The notes: generated by a model not told the origin, from the letters alone. Positions 1 to 7,550 are shown, numbered from the stretch's first letter. The stretch is DNA of 11,859 nt from Bacteroidales bacterium (GCA_900771365.1 CAAGNU010000241.1:1-11859), one strand, 5' to 3'. Numbers and translations: made by a program.

Positions 1-2
1 AC

Positions 3-35
3 AAAAAAAAGCTGACTCCTCAGGCAGGAGCCAGC
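3..35 (-). terminator. Intrinsic terminator of the aguBA operon
   Basis: Read on the minus strand, a 10-bp stem (arms at 26-35 and 11-20, one G-U pair, 5-nt loop at 21-25) is followed directly by eight U residues (3-10). This is a textbook rho-independent terminator. It lies about 105 nt downstream of the aguA stop codon, with no gene in between, so it most likely ends the aguBA transcript. A small CTCGCG/CGCGAG hairpin lies in the same trailer at 75-88. Confidence 0.85.
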
Positions 36-139
36 CCAAATTTTAATTTTTCGAGATTTACATGTGCATGCATACTCGCGCACGCGAGGCACGAAGTTTT
101 AGCGGACAACAATAATTATTTTACAAAAAAGCATGTAAT

Positions 140-1228
140 CTATTTCGGCTGCTGCTGGGAGAGACAGTGGAATGAGCCGAGGCCCCAGACGATATCGGTG
201 CTATCGATGCCGATAATCTCACGGTCGGGAAAGCAGGCTTCGAGAGTATAGGCTGCCTCGTTATCCGAAAGGCAACGATATGTTGGGAAGATAACCTTGT
301 TGTTGGCTATATAGAAGTTGGCATAGCTGGCGGGGAGGCGCTGATTGTCGTAGAAGACCATGTCGGGCATGGGAAGCTCTACGATATTGGGCTGCTTGCC
401 ATTTGCGAGACGGCAGCTATTCAAAGCCTTGAGGTTCTTCTGCAAAGCCTCATAGTTCTCGTCCCATATATTCTCTTCCACAGCTGTGATGATGGTATCC
501 TCGGCAATAAAGCGGCTGAGGTCATCAACATGGCCATCAGTATCATCACCCACAATTCCCTCATCGAGCCAGATGATATTCTCCACACCATAATAGCCTC
601 TAAGATAGCCTTCTATCTGTTCCTTGTTCAAGTGAGGGTTTCGGTTGGGATTGAGCAGGCACGAGGTGGTAGTGAGGAGGTCTCCTACCCCATTCACATC
701 GATGCTGCCGCCCTCCATGACGATGTTAGGCTCAAAAAGCTGAAGGTCTTTATCTGCCTGCAAGAGGTGGTTGAAGATATGCACAGGTATCTGCGTGTCG
801 AGCTCGTAGGGGTACTTGCCGCCCCAAGCGTTGTGGTTCCAGTTGACCATGCCGCGTTTTGCGGCATCAAGACGGTTGAGCAAAAAGGCGGGACCATGGT
901 CGCGGCACCAGGCATCGTTGGTGGGGAACTGATGGAAGAAGATGTTCTCCATCTTGGCATTAATCTTCTGAAGTGCCTCTGCAACATGGTCTTGCATCTC
1001 CTGTCCCTCAACGTTGATATGCACTTCCTCATCCTCGGCAAGGGTCTTGATGAAAAGATGATACGAAGGGAAAATCGTCTCAATCTTTCCCGGCCATGAA
1101 TCTTCGTTATGAGGATAACTGAGCCATGTTGCCTTATGCTCTGCCCATTCTGCGGGCATATAGAAACCGAGTTCTTTCGGAGTGATAACCTTAGGATCTG
1201 TGCAATTATTTTCGGACATAGACATCAT
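140..1228 (-). CDS. aguA: Agmatine deiminase (agmatine iminohydrolase)
   Basis: Hydrolyses agmatine to N-carbamoylputrescine and ammonia (EC 3.5.3.12), the step before the neighbouring amidase in putrescine synthesis from arginine. It belongs to the peptidylarginine-deiminase-like (PAD_porph) guanidine-modifying family. Counting from the start chosen here (362 aa), the family signatures are WCRDHGP at 107-113, EGGS at 172-175, DGHVDD at 231-236 and the C-terminal GSFHCLSQQQP with the catalytic Cys at 355. The open frame continues upstream to an ATG at 1285, but the extra 19 residues are encoded by an intergenic repeat and overlap the end of aguB. The ATGs at 1228, 1225 and 1219 are better starts, and homology begins near 'PKELGFYMPAEW'. 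It is cotranscribed with aguB and probably translated from its own start about 46 nt after the aguB stop. The function is confident; the exact start is not. Confidence 0.93.
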   Translation of the reverse strand: MMSMSENNCTDPKVITPKELGFYMPAEWAEHKATWLSYPHNEDSWPGKIETIFPSYHLFIKTLAEDEEVHINVEGQEMQDHVAEALQKINAKMENIFFHQFPTNDAWCRDHGPAFLLNRLDAAKRGMVNWNHNAWGGKYPYELDTQIPVHIFNHLLQADKDLQLFEPNIVMEGGSIDVNGVGDLLTTTSCLLNPNRNPHLNKEQIEGYLRGYYGVENIIWLDEGIVGDDTDGHVDDLSRFIAEDTIITAVEENIWDENYEALQKNLKALNSCRLANGKQPNIVELPMPDMVFYDNQRLPASYANFYIANNKVIFPTYRCLSDNEAAYTLEACFPDREIIGIDSTDIVWGLGSFHCLSQQQPK

Positions 1229-1248
1229 TTCATTTAGTTTTGAATGAC

Positions 1249-1274
1249 GGCTGCCGCCATCATTTGTCAATTCA

Positions 1275-1282
<8 letters not shown>
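1249..1282. repeat. Intergenic repeat, copy A
   Basis: This 34-nt stretch matches 8783-8816 at 27 of 34 positions, reading on the plus strand GGCTnCCGC..TCATTTGTCA..TCACT..CAC. It sits at the aguB-aguA junction and supplies the aguB stop codon and the sequence read as the spurious aguA N-terminal extension. The type resembles GTGAA/TTCAC-rich spacers common between Bacteroidales genes (recalled, not searched). Confidence 0.6.
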
Positions 1283-2150
<868 letters not shown>

Positions 2151-2186
2151 ACAGATAGCGGATTTAAGCGGTTAAATTCGATTTTG

Positions 2187-2217
2187 CAAAGATACGAATT
2201 TTTTTTGACATATAAAA
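2187..2217 (-). promoter_or_regulatory. Promoter of aguBA (Bacteroidetes type)
   Basis: On the minus strand TATCTTTG (2187-2194) matches the Bacteroidetes -7 consensus TAnnTTTG and is followed by CA. The -33 position 19 nt upstream is a T-rich run (2214-2217) and only a weak match to TTTG. Transcription would start near 2181, leaving a leader of about 30 nt before the aguB ATG. Confidence 0.7.
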
Positions 2218-2224
2218 AAAAGTT

Positions 2225-2350
2225 CCAGCATGGAGCTGGTGCCATTCAAGCAGGGCAAAGAGCCGAAAGACCTCATTCTACTCATTCGACCAGCTTGGAG
2301 CTGGAGCCTAAAGGGGATAGCGTGTCGAAAACCTCATTCTACTCATTCGA
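2225..2350. repeat. Tandem duplication of a ~63-nt unit
   Basis: Two adjacent units, 2225-2289 (65 nt) and 2290-2350 (61 nt), both begin with CCAGCnTGGAGCTGG and both end with CCTCATTCTACTCATTCGA. The start of each unit folds as a small hairpin (CCAGCT-TGG-AGCTGG in unit 2). An open frame across it (104 codons from 2124) overlaps the agu promoter, has biased low-complexity composition and is not considered a gene. Confidence 0.65.
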
Positions 2351-2531
2351 TTCGTTCGACTCACAAAACAGCTCCGCAGAAGCCCCTCTCTCCTCCTCCC
2401 AACCTTCGCTCATAGAAGCGGAGGTTGAGCGGAGCTAAGGCGAAGCTAGGGCGGAGCTTCTCTGGACCTATATATGCCCAAAATATGCCCTCTCCTACCC
2501 CTCAGTAGAACAATCGAACGAGTCGAATGAG
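2342..2531. repeat. Inverted-repeat-bounded non-coding element (~190 nt)
   Basis: CTCATTCGATTCGTTCGA at 2342-2359 and its near-perfect reverse complement at 2514-2531 (17 of 18) bound a 154-nt interior. The interior holds a 10-bp hairpin (2401-2410 with 2417-2426, one G-U pair, 6-nt loop) and three GCTCCGC/GCGGAGC segments (2371, 2429, 2451) that can pair in alternative ways. It encodes no credible protein. It could be a MITE-like remnant, a structured RNA or a complex intergenic repeat; no target-site duplication is obvious. The rest of the gene-free stretch (2532-2660) shows only an imperfect hairpin (2570-2578 with 2590-2598, one mismatch). Confidence 0.45.
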
Positions 2532-2662
2532 GTCGTTTCAGAAAAAACTTTCGAGACCGAGGCAAAAAACTCAACACCGACCCAAAGAAGGTATTGAGTC
2601 GAATGCCGAGCAACAAAAATCACACAAGCATACTACTTTGGAATGATTTAACATTTAAAATA

Positions 2663-2693
2663 CTGGCCATATCAGAAAAAATGTGTAATTTTG
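2663..2693 (+). promoter_or_regulatory. Promoter of the FISUMP-like lipoprotein gene
   Basis: TAATTTTG (2686-2693) matches the Bacteroidetes -7 box, 19 nt downstream of a weak -33 element (CTGG, 2663-2666). Transcription would start near 2700, giving a leader of about 90 nt. Positions 2666-2695 match the promoter at 11746-11775 at 26 of 30 positions, including the spacer. Confidence 0.6.
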
Positions 2694-2725
2694 CATTTTG
2701 AAAATGACACGGTCGACGGCGGGGC

Positions 2726-2779
2726 TAAAGGGCTCAGCCCATTCCGAAGGTCGAGAATAAAATGCTTGAGCCCGCTTTA
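2726..2779 (+). promoter_or_regulatory. Leader stem-loop before the lipoprotein start
   Basis: TAAAGGGCTCA (2726-2736) can pair with TGAGCCC-gc-TTTA (2767-2779), 11 bp with a 2-nt bulge, ending 13 nt before the ATG at 2793. A competing hairpin (GGGCT 2722-2726 with AGCCC 2736-2740) shares bases with it, so the two cannot form together. A regulatory role is inferred from position only. Confidence 0.4.
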
Positions 2780-2792
2780 AGTATAATGAATT

Positions 2793-3539
2793 ATGAAAAA
2801 AGTTTTATTATTTTTGACGGTTGCATCCCTGTTTGCCTTTGTGGGATGTGAGAAACACGAGGATGACATCACTCCCGTAGTGGTGCCTCTCTTTTCCGTA
2901 TCGGAGGGACATCAGGTGCTGTTTTCATCTGGCAATCTGGTGTATGACAGCATCGACGGCTATCGTTTCGCTGCCAACCAGTACGATCGTGGCGGATACT
3001 TCGGTTGGGGCACGGGCAGCAACCCGACGCTCGTCTCTAAAAACGATGAGGATTACGCTACTTTTGACGACTGGGGCAGCCATATCGATGGCGGCTGGCG
3101 CACGCTGACGCTCGACGAATGGAATTATGTGATTACTGGTAGGGCAGATGCTGCCGCCAAGTGTGGCGTAGCAACTGTTTGCGATGTGCATGGCATCGTT
3201 CTCCTGCCCGACAATTGGAGCGGCGGGGCGTTCAACGCTGGCTTTGATGAGAATCGTTTTGATAATAGTTGGGATAAGAATGTGTATGATGCGTCCGCAT
3301 GGTCGGATATGGAAAAGGCTGGGGCAGTCTTCCTGCCGGCATTGGGCTTCCACATCCGCTCAGCTGGTAAGCTCCTTCTTGTGCGCGGAATCGGTAGTTG
3401 GGGCAACTATTGGTCGTCCACTTCGGACGGTAGCACAAACCGCGCGTATGTCATGTTCTTTAACAATTTAAAGATGGATGCCATCCACAACAACTATCGG
3501 CATTATGGACTATCCGTCCGCCTCGTCAGAGACATTTAA
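2793..3539 (+). CDS. Lipoprotein with FISUMP-like (Fibrobacter paralogous) C-terminal domain
   Basis: A 248-aa predicted lipoprotein. It has a signal peptide with lipobox FVGC (lipidated Cys19), then a short acidic linker and a globular domain rich in Trp, Tyr and Gly. The FSSGNLVYDS (44-53), YFGWGTGSNP (69-78), WRTLTLDEWNYVI (102-114) and YWSST (206-210) segments, with the terminal HYGLSVRLVRDI, match the pattern of the Fibrobacter succinogenes major paralogous domain (TIGR02145-type). That domain is expanded in secreted Bacteroidales proteins and resembles C-type-lectin/formylglycine-generating-enzyme folds. Its biochemical role is unknown; surface or periplasmic display is inferred. It lacks the CxxxC-type active site expected of a formylglycine-generating enzyme. 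The leader carries a possible stem-loop. The next lipoprotein gene has an almost identical signal peptide. Confidence 0.8.
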   Translation: MKKVLLFLTVASLFAFVGCEKHEDDITPVVVPLFSVSEGHQVLFSSGNLVYDSIDGYRFAANQYDRGGYFGWGTGSNPTLVSKNDEDYATFDDWGSHIDGGWRTLTLDEWNYVITGRADAAAKCGVATVCDVHGIVLLPDNWSGGAFNAGFDENRFDNSWDKNVYDASAWSDMEKAGAVFLPALGFHIRSAGKLLLVRGIGSWGNYWSSTSDGSTNRAYVMFFNNLKMDAIHNNYRHYGLSVRLVRDI

Positions 3540-3545
3540 AATATC

Positions 3546-3593
3546 AAACTTTGCGGTCGGGAAGTCCCGTAGGGGTGCCCGACCGCAAAGTTT
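3546..3593. repeat. Perfect 16-bp palindrome (REP-like)
   Basis: AAACTTTGCGGTCGGG (3546-3561) is exactly complementary to 3578-3593, with a 16-nt loop at 3562-3577. It starts 7 nt after one lipoprotein stop and ends 6 nt before the next ATG, so its right arm covers the ribosome-binding region of the second gene. There is no U tract after the stem, so a REP-type dispersed palindrome or a translation/mRNA-stability element fits better than an intrinsic terminator. Confidence 0.75.
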
Positions 3594-3599
3594 ACAATT

Positions 3600-4454
3600 A
3601 TGAAGAAGTCCTTATTGTTTTTGGCGGTTGCTTCCCTGCTGGCTTTTGTGGGATGCGTGACTACTGACCTTACGAACCCGCTGCTGCCCGAAGTCTCGTT
3701 GTCCGATATGGGCTATCACGGGCCCGTGAAATCGGTGAGCACGAACTATGTGATGACCTTTTCTTCAGATAGCTCGATATGCTATTGGCTGCCCGATTCA
3801 ACACTGAAAGAATTCTCCACTGAGGGCAAATGTGTGAATGAAAGTTTTCGGCGCCATTATGAGGCTGAGACTGAGCAATATGTTTACGACAGCCTCGGCC
3901 GCGTGGTGGCGGACACCCTCCGCTCGGAGGGCGATAACGTGATGGCATATCGATACAACAGCGAGGGCCGCCTACAATCCACGGAGTCTTATTTTGAGTT
4001 CGGGGACACATGGACTATGGTCAGTCAGACTTTTTTCGAATATGACGCTATGGGAAGGCCTGTCTTGGCGAGAGACCAGCATGACACCACCCGATACTAT
4101 TACGACAAACGCGGCCGCGTGGTGAGAGAGGAGACCTCCAAAGAGGTGTATAGCACGTTCCGATATGACAGGAAGGACCGCGTGGTCGAACGCTGCAACT
4201 ATTTTAGTAATAACTGGTGGACGAGTACATACCGCTACGACAAGCACGGAAACACGATAGAGACATCCTCGATAGAGCGTGTTTCGGGAAGCGGGATGGT
4301 GCTGTACAACACCTCTACGAGCTACACCTACACGGATTTCGACAAATACGGCAACTGGATAAAGGCCCAAATCATCGTAAAGGAGAAAGATGCGAGGATG
4401 GGCAGCAACTCAGAATGGCACTACGACGTCAACCACGTAATCGAATACTACTAA
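3600..4454 (+). CDS. YD-repeat (Rhs-like) lipoprotein
   Basis: A 284-aa predicted lipoprotein with lipobox FVGC (Cys19). The mature part contains at least six short motifs of the form (Y/F)xYDxxGR: residues 94-102, 117-125, 146-154, 166-174, 187-195 (degenerate, KDR) and 211-219, then FDKYGNWIK at 247-255. These are RHS/YD repeats, which form beta-strand spirals in Rhs and teneurin proteins. The protein is far too short to be an Rhs toxin and has no toxin or protease tail. It resembles the small RHS-repeat lipoproteins of Bacteroidales of unknown function. The signal-peptide DNA is 45 of 57 nt identical to that of the preceding gene while the mature parts are unrelated. Translation starts 6 nt after the palindrome. 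It may be cotranscribed with the preceding gene. Confidence 0.8.
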   Translation: MKKSLLFLAVASLLAFVGCVTTDLTNPLLPEVSLSDMGYHGPVKSVSTNYVMTFSSDSSICYWLPDSTLKEFSTEGKCVNESFRRHYEAETEQYVYDSLGRVVADTLRSEGDNVMAYRYNSEGRLQSTESYFEFGDTWTMVSQTFFEYDAMGRPVLARDQHDTTRYYYDKRGRVVREETSKEVYSTFRYDRKDRVVERCNYFSNNWWTSTYRYDKHGNTIETSSIERVSGSGMVLYNTSTSYTYTDFDKYGNWIKAQIIVKEKDARMGSNSEWHYDVNHVIEYY

Positions 4455-4553
4455 TTAATTGAGAATTGGGTGGGAGCCATCCCTATAACCTACAAACCTA
4501 CAACCTTCTATCTACTAATTCACAAACCATCTAATCTGCAAACTTATATCACC
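4455..4553. other. Low-complexity spacer before the DUF362 gene
   Basis: About 100 nt with a small hairpin (GGGTGG 4468-4473 with CCATCC 4477-4482, one G-U pair) and a C/A-rich imperfect tandem (ACCTACAAACCTACAACC and related). The frame of the downstream gene stays open through it from an ATG at 4470, but the residues it would encode are low in complexity. No TAnnTTTG promoter is seen. Confidence 0.4.
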
Positions 4554-5666
4554 ATGAGCAAAGTATATTTTTCCGACATGCACGTGAAGATGGGCGACAG
4601 CCTCCTCGGCAAATTCGAGCGGCTCATCACCCAGGCTGGCATAGACCAAATTGATTTCAAAGACAAATTTGTGGCTGTGAAGCTGCATTTCGGCGAGGTG
4701 GGCAACATGGCCTTCCTGCGCCAGCAGTATGCCCGCGTGCTCTGCGACCACATCAAGGCTCGCGGCGGCAAGCCCTTCCTCACCGACTGCAACACGCTCT
4801 ATGTGGGCTATCGCAACAACGCCCTCAACCACCTCGACGCCGCTTACATGAACGGATACAGCCCGCTCTCGACAGGGGTCCACACCATCATCGCCGACGG
4901 CCTCCGCGGCACGGACGAGCGCCTCATTCCCGTAGAGGGCGGCGAATATGTGAAGGAGGCTAAGATTGGTGCCGCTATCGCCGAGGCCGATATCATCATC
5001 TCGCTCTCGCATTTCAAGGGTCATATCAACGCCGGTTTCGGGGGCGCTCTGAAGAACATCGGCATGGGTTGCGGCTCCAAGAGCGGCAAGATGGAGATGC
5101 ACAGCAGCGGCACGCCTCGCATCAGCTCGCGACGCTGCATAGGCTGCGGCTCGTGCGTGAGGAACTGTGCAAACAACGGTGTGCATATCGTTGACGGCAA
5201 AGCCGTTATCGATGAATCCAACTGCCTTGGCTGCGGATACTGCATAGCCTACTGCCCCAAGGATGCCATCATGACGAAATGGGACGAGGCCAAGCCTGTG
5301 ATGAACAAGAAGATTGCCGAATACACGAAGGCCGTGCTGGCGGGCAAGCCCAACTTTCACATCAACATGCTGATTGATGTGTCGCCCGAATGTGACTGCG
5401 ACAGCTGCAACGACATTCCCGTCATTCCCGACGTGGGCATGTTCGCCTCGTTTGACCCCGTAGCCCTCGACCAGGCCTGCGTGGATGCCGCTAACTCCCA
5501 GCCTATTATGCCTGGCAGCGTGGCCGCCCACAACGCAGAGCATAACCACGAAGAGGACCACGATGTCTTCCACCTCGTGCACCCCGACACCGACTGGGCC
5601 GCCGGCCTCGACCATGCCGAGAAACTCGGCATCGGCACAAGAATGTACGAGTTAGTGAAGTTGTGA
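4554..5666 (+). CDS. DUF362 protein with two [4Fe-4S] ferredoxin motifs
   Basis: A 370-aa cytoplasmic protein. Residues 1-190 form a DUF362 domain (AVKLHFGEVGN at 41-51, SLSHFKGHINAGFGGALKNIGMG at 150-172). Next is a ferredoxin insert with two cluster motifs: Cys195/198/201/205 and Cys224/227/230/234. The DUF362 fold then resumes (FDPVALDQACVDAA at 300-313). The pattern predicts two [4Fe-4S] clusters and an electron-transfer or redox-sensing role; no substrate is known for the family. The first motif ends CANNG where most ferredoxins have CP, while the second has the usual CP. Additional features are a CDCDSC cluster at 280-285 and a His/Asp/Glu-rich tail at 326-343. The ATG at 4554 is preferred over 4470, because MSKVYFSDMH begins the conserved domain and the 28 extra residues come from spacer repeats. 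It converges on the next gene, with 55 nt between the stops. Confidence 0.88.
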   Translation: MSKVYFSDMHVKMGDSLLGKFERLITQAGIDQIDFKDKFVAVKLHFGEVGNMAFLRQQYARVLCDHIKARGGKPFLTDCNTLYVGYRNNALNHLDAAYMNGYSPLSTGVHTIIADGLRGTDERLIPVEGGEYVKEAKIGAAIAEADIIISLSHFKGHINAGFGGALKNIGMGCGSKSGKMEMHSSGTPRISSRRCIGCGSCVRNCANNGVHIVDGKAVIDESNCLGCGYCIAYCPKDAIMTKWDEAKPVMNKKIAEYTKAVLAGKPNFHINMLIDVSPECDCDSCNDIPVIPDVGMFASFDPVALDQACVDAANSQPIMPGSVAAHNAEHNHEEDHDVFHLVHPDTDWAAGLDHAEKLGIGTRMYELVKL

Positions 5667-5735
5667 TATGTGATGTGTAACACGACAACTGTCCACGACA
5701 GCCTCAACTCACAATTCACTATCACTCATCACTCA
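5667..5735. repeat. TCACT-rich repeat between convergent genes
   Basis: A run of related short words (CAACTCACAATTCACTATCACTCATCACTCA, broken here only by base changes) spans 5704-5734 and continues into the last codons of the minus-strand lipoprotein, supplying its TGA. A 5-bp hairpin CTGTC-cac-GACAG (5689-5701) precedes it. No U-tract terminator is seen for either gene. Confidence 0.45.
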
Positions 5736-6321
5736 AAGGGTACTGCCGAAAATAATCTTCTACCTCCTGCCGACGATCTTTCGCCAGTGGGCTGAAATCA
5801 TTGTTCGCGGCAATCATTTCATCCACATACTGTCTCCACTCATCTGAGGACAAATAGCAACGTTGGGCATCAATGTATTTTACCAACTCGGCCTTGGTGC
5901 TATCGACATCGGCAATCAGCCAAGTGCCCTCCTCATTGACAAGTTCCATGCTGTGTTCTTGTACCTGCCCACAATCCACCATCTGGAAATAGACATGGGC
6001 ATGAGCGCCGTTGGCCTCGACACGGATATTCTTCACGTATTTATCATCGCAACCACCATTACCCGTGATGAAATAATACAACCACTCATCACTGCCTATC
6101 TCACCAATACCATCGCTGGGTATAGCCCACGCGTGATGCATAAGACTGTAATACGCTTCGGTACAGACTGTCTTGGTATCGGGGAAAATCTCATGGTCGG
6201 GAATCAAAGACACAATATGTCTCACTTCGACTTCGGTAGGAGGTGCTACCTCCCGAGGCTTAATCCACCCACAGGATGCCAGCAGCAGGACTAAAACGGC
6301 AAGAGGGAGTATCCTCTTCAT
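5722..6321 (-). CDS. Small predicted lipoprotein of unknown function
   Basis: A 199-aa protein with an SPII signal peptide and lipobox LLASC (Cys17). The mature part is acidic and has four further cysteines (53, 91, 117, 155), which could form two disulphides in the periplasm. The layout (helical N-terminal part with EAYYSLMHHAW, a middle VKNIRVEANGAHAHVYFQMVD strand pair, then EGTWLIADVDS) resembles small NTF2/DUF3828-type periplasmic domains, but this is a weak resemblance and no family is claimed. It follows the degQ-like gene on the same strand after 78 nt containing an 8-nt tandem repeat, so it may be cotranscribed with the protease. The last residues (SDE) and stop are inside a TCACT-type intergenic repeat. 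Confidence 0.75.
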   Translation of the reverse strand: MKRILPLAVLVLLLASCGWIKPREVAPPTEVEVRHIVSLIPDHEIFPDTKTVCTEAYYSLMHHAWAIPSDGIGEIGSDEWLYYFITGNGGCDDKYVKNIRVEANGAHAHVYFQMVDCGQVQEHSMELVNEEGTWLIADVDSTKAELVKYIDAQRCYLSSDEWRQYVDEMIAANNDFSPLAKDRRQEVEDYFRQYPLSDE

Positions 6322-6327
6322 TGGAAG

Positions 6328-6391
6328 AAAGATTTTGAGATTTTGAGATTTTCAGATCGTCTGAATATCTGATAATCTGATTGTCTGAACA
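6328..6391. repeat. Eight-unit 8-nt degenerate tandem repeat
   Basis: Eight consecutive octamers on the plus strand: AAAGATTT, TGAGATTT, TGAGATTT, TCAGATCG, TCTGAATA, TCTGATAA, TCTGATTG, TCTGAACA. The array fills nearly the whole gap between the protease stop and the lipoprotein start, and on the minus strand forms the lipoprotein's immediate upstream region. Confidence 0.7.
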
Positions 6392-6399
6392 TCTTTTCA

Positions 6400-7470
6400 T
6401 TAGCGTTTCCGCACTATTTCGGTCGTTCCTTGCGAATTGTGAAGCACCACGGTGACGGCATGAGTCTCGCCGTTGCGATAGTAGGTCACGTTGATGAGGT
6501 CGCCTGGGTTGTAACGTCCAAGTTCCTCCATCATCTCGGCAAAACTATTAACCTGCACACCTGCCACACTGAGGAGGATGTCGCCTTTTTGAAGACCTGC
6601 CTTCTCAGCTGCGCAGTCAGGAACCACACGCCCCACATAGAGGCCTTTGACCTCAGAGAGACCCAACTGCTTGGCCATGTCGGCATTCATCTCAAGGACA
6701 TTCACGCCCAGATATGCACGCTGCACACAGCCGTAACGCTTGAGGTCTTCCGCAACCTTCTGGGCAAGGTTGGCAGGGATGGCGAAGCTGTAGCCCGTAT
6801 AGTAGCCGTCGCCCGAGGCGATGGCCGTCACGATGCCGATGAGCTTGGCATTCGCATCAACAAGAGCGCCGCCCGAGTTGCCAGGATTGACGGCTGCATC
6901 AGTCTGGATGAAAGCCTCGATGGGGCTCTCCATGCCGCGGGTATTGTCAATCATGCCCATGTTGCGCGCCTTGGCACTGATGATGCCAGCCGTGACCGTG
7001 GAGGTGAGGTTGAAGGGGTTACCAATAGCGAGGACGGGCTGACCTACACGCGAACTGTCGGAATTGCCGAAAGCAATGGGTTTGAGCCCCGTAGCTTCAA
7101 TCTTAAGAAGGGCAAGGTCTGTTGCAGGGTCGTTTCCAACAAGCGTGGCCGAGATGACACGCTTATCGTTAAGCGTCACGCTGATACGCTCGGCATCCTG
7201 CACGACGTGGTTGTTCGTCACAATATATCCGTCTTCGGAGATGATGACGCCAGAGCCATAGGCGCTATACTCCTTGCGCTGCACGCCTTGGTTGATGATG
7301 AAGCCGAAGAAAGACTGATAGAGGGGAGTTAGGCGGGTCTGGATGGTGCGGATATGTACCACACCGTCGATTGTTTTGGAAGCCACGTTGCTGAAATCGG
7401 CATACTGCTGGGCCTGAGCAGAGAAGAGACTGCCGAGAAATAGGGCGATTAGGATGATGTGTTTCTTCAT
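6400..7470 (-). CDS. Periplasmic DegP/DegQ-family serine protease, single PDZ
   Basis: A trypsin-like (S1C, HtrA) protease of 356 aa that degrades or refolds damaged envelope proteins. Residues 1-20 are a cleavable signal peptide ending AQA. The protease domain (about 25-245) has the complete triad: His88 in TNNHVV, Asp118 in DPATDLALLK and Ser199 in NPGNSGGAL. One PDZ domain follows (about 252-345: AYLGVNVLEM, GLYVGRVVPDCAAEKAGLQKGDIL). DegP/DegQ normally have two PDZ domains and about 450-500 aa; DegS has one but is membrane-anchored. Here there is one PDZ and a cleavable signal, so it is a soluble short HtrA. A specific gene symbol is therefore withheld. A 20-nt palindromic hairpin lies in its upstream region and the lipoprotein gene follows on the same strand. 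Confidence 0.93.
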   Translation of the reverse strand: MKKHIILIALFLGSLFSAQAQQYADFSNVASKTIDGVVHIRTIQTRLTPLYQSFFGFIINQGVQRKEYSAYGSGVIISEDGYIVTNNHVVQDAERISVTLNDKRVISATLVGNDPATDLALLKIEATGLKPIAFGNSDSSRVGQPVLAIGNPFNLTSTVTAGIISAKARNMGMIDNTRGMESPIEAFIQTDAAVNPGNSGGALVDANAKLIGIVTAIASGDGYYTGYSFAIPANLAQKVAEDLKRYGCVQRAYLGVNVLEMNADMAKQLGLSEVKGLYVGRVVPDCAAEKAGLQKGDILLSVAGVQVNSFAEMMEELGRYNPGDLINVTYYRNGETHAVTVVLHNSQGTTEIVRKR

Positions 7471-7503
7471 ATATATAATTGTTTATGTGATTAGTATCAG
7501 ATG

Positions 7504-7523
7504 TATCGAGATGCGCCTCGATA
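7504..7523. promoter_or_regulatory. Palindrome upstream of the HtrA-like gene
   Basis: TATCGAG (7504-7510) and CTCGATA (7517-7523) form a perfect 7-bp inverted repeat around a 6-nt centre, 33 nt upstream of the protease ATG. It lies between the divergent protease and glycosyltransferase genes. It could be an operator or a leader hairpin. No clear TAnnTTTG box for the protease was found, so its position relative to a start site is unknown. Confidence 0.4.
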
Positions 7524-7550
7524 ATGAAAAGAACAAAAAAGTGAGAAAAT

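Noticed and set aside
2225..2350. CRISPR array
   Set aside because: Only two units directly abutting, with similar interiors; no regular repeat-spacer pattern and no cas genes.
2570..2598. Imperfect hairpin (CTCAACACC/GGTATTGAG) as a terminator
   Set aside because: One mismatch, no U tract on either strand, and no gene ending nearby.
3600..4454. Rhs toxin of a contact-dependent or type VI system
   Set aside because: The protein is short, has only about six degenerate YD repeats, no RHS core boundary, no toxin tail and no adjacent immunity gene.
4515..5615. 366-codon open frame on the minus strand
   Set aside because: Antisense to the DUF362 gene, whose motifs are unambiguous. The translation is a Val/Ala/His-rich shadow with no recognisable domain.
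6430..7332. 300-codon open frame on the plus strand
   Set aside because: Antisense to the HtrA-like protease with its complete triad; no domain and no promoter of its own.
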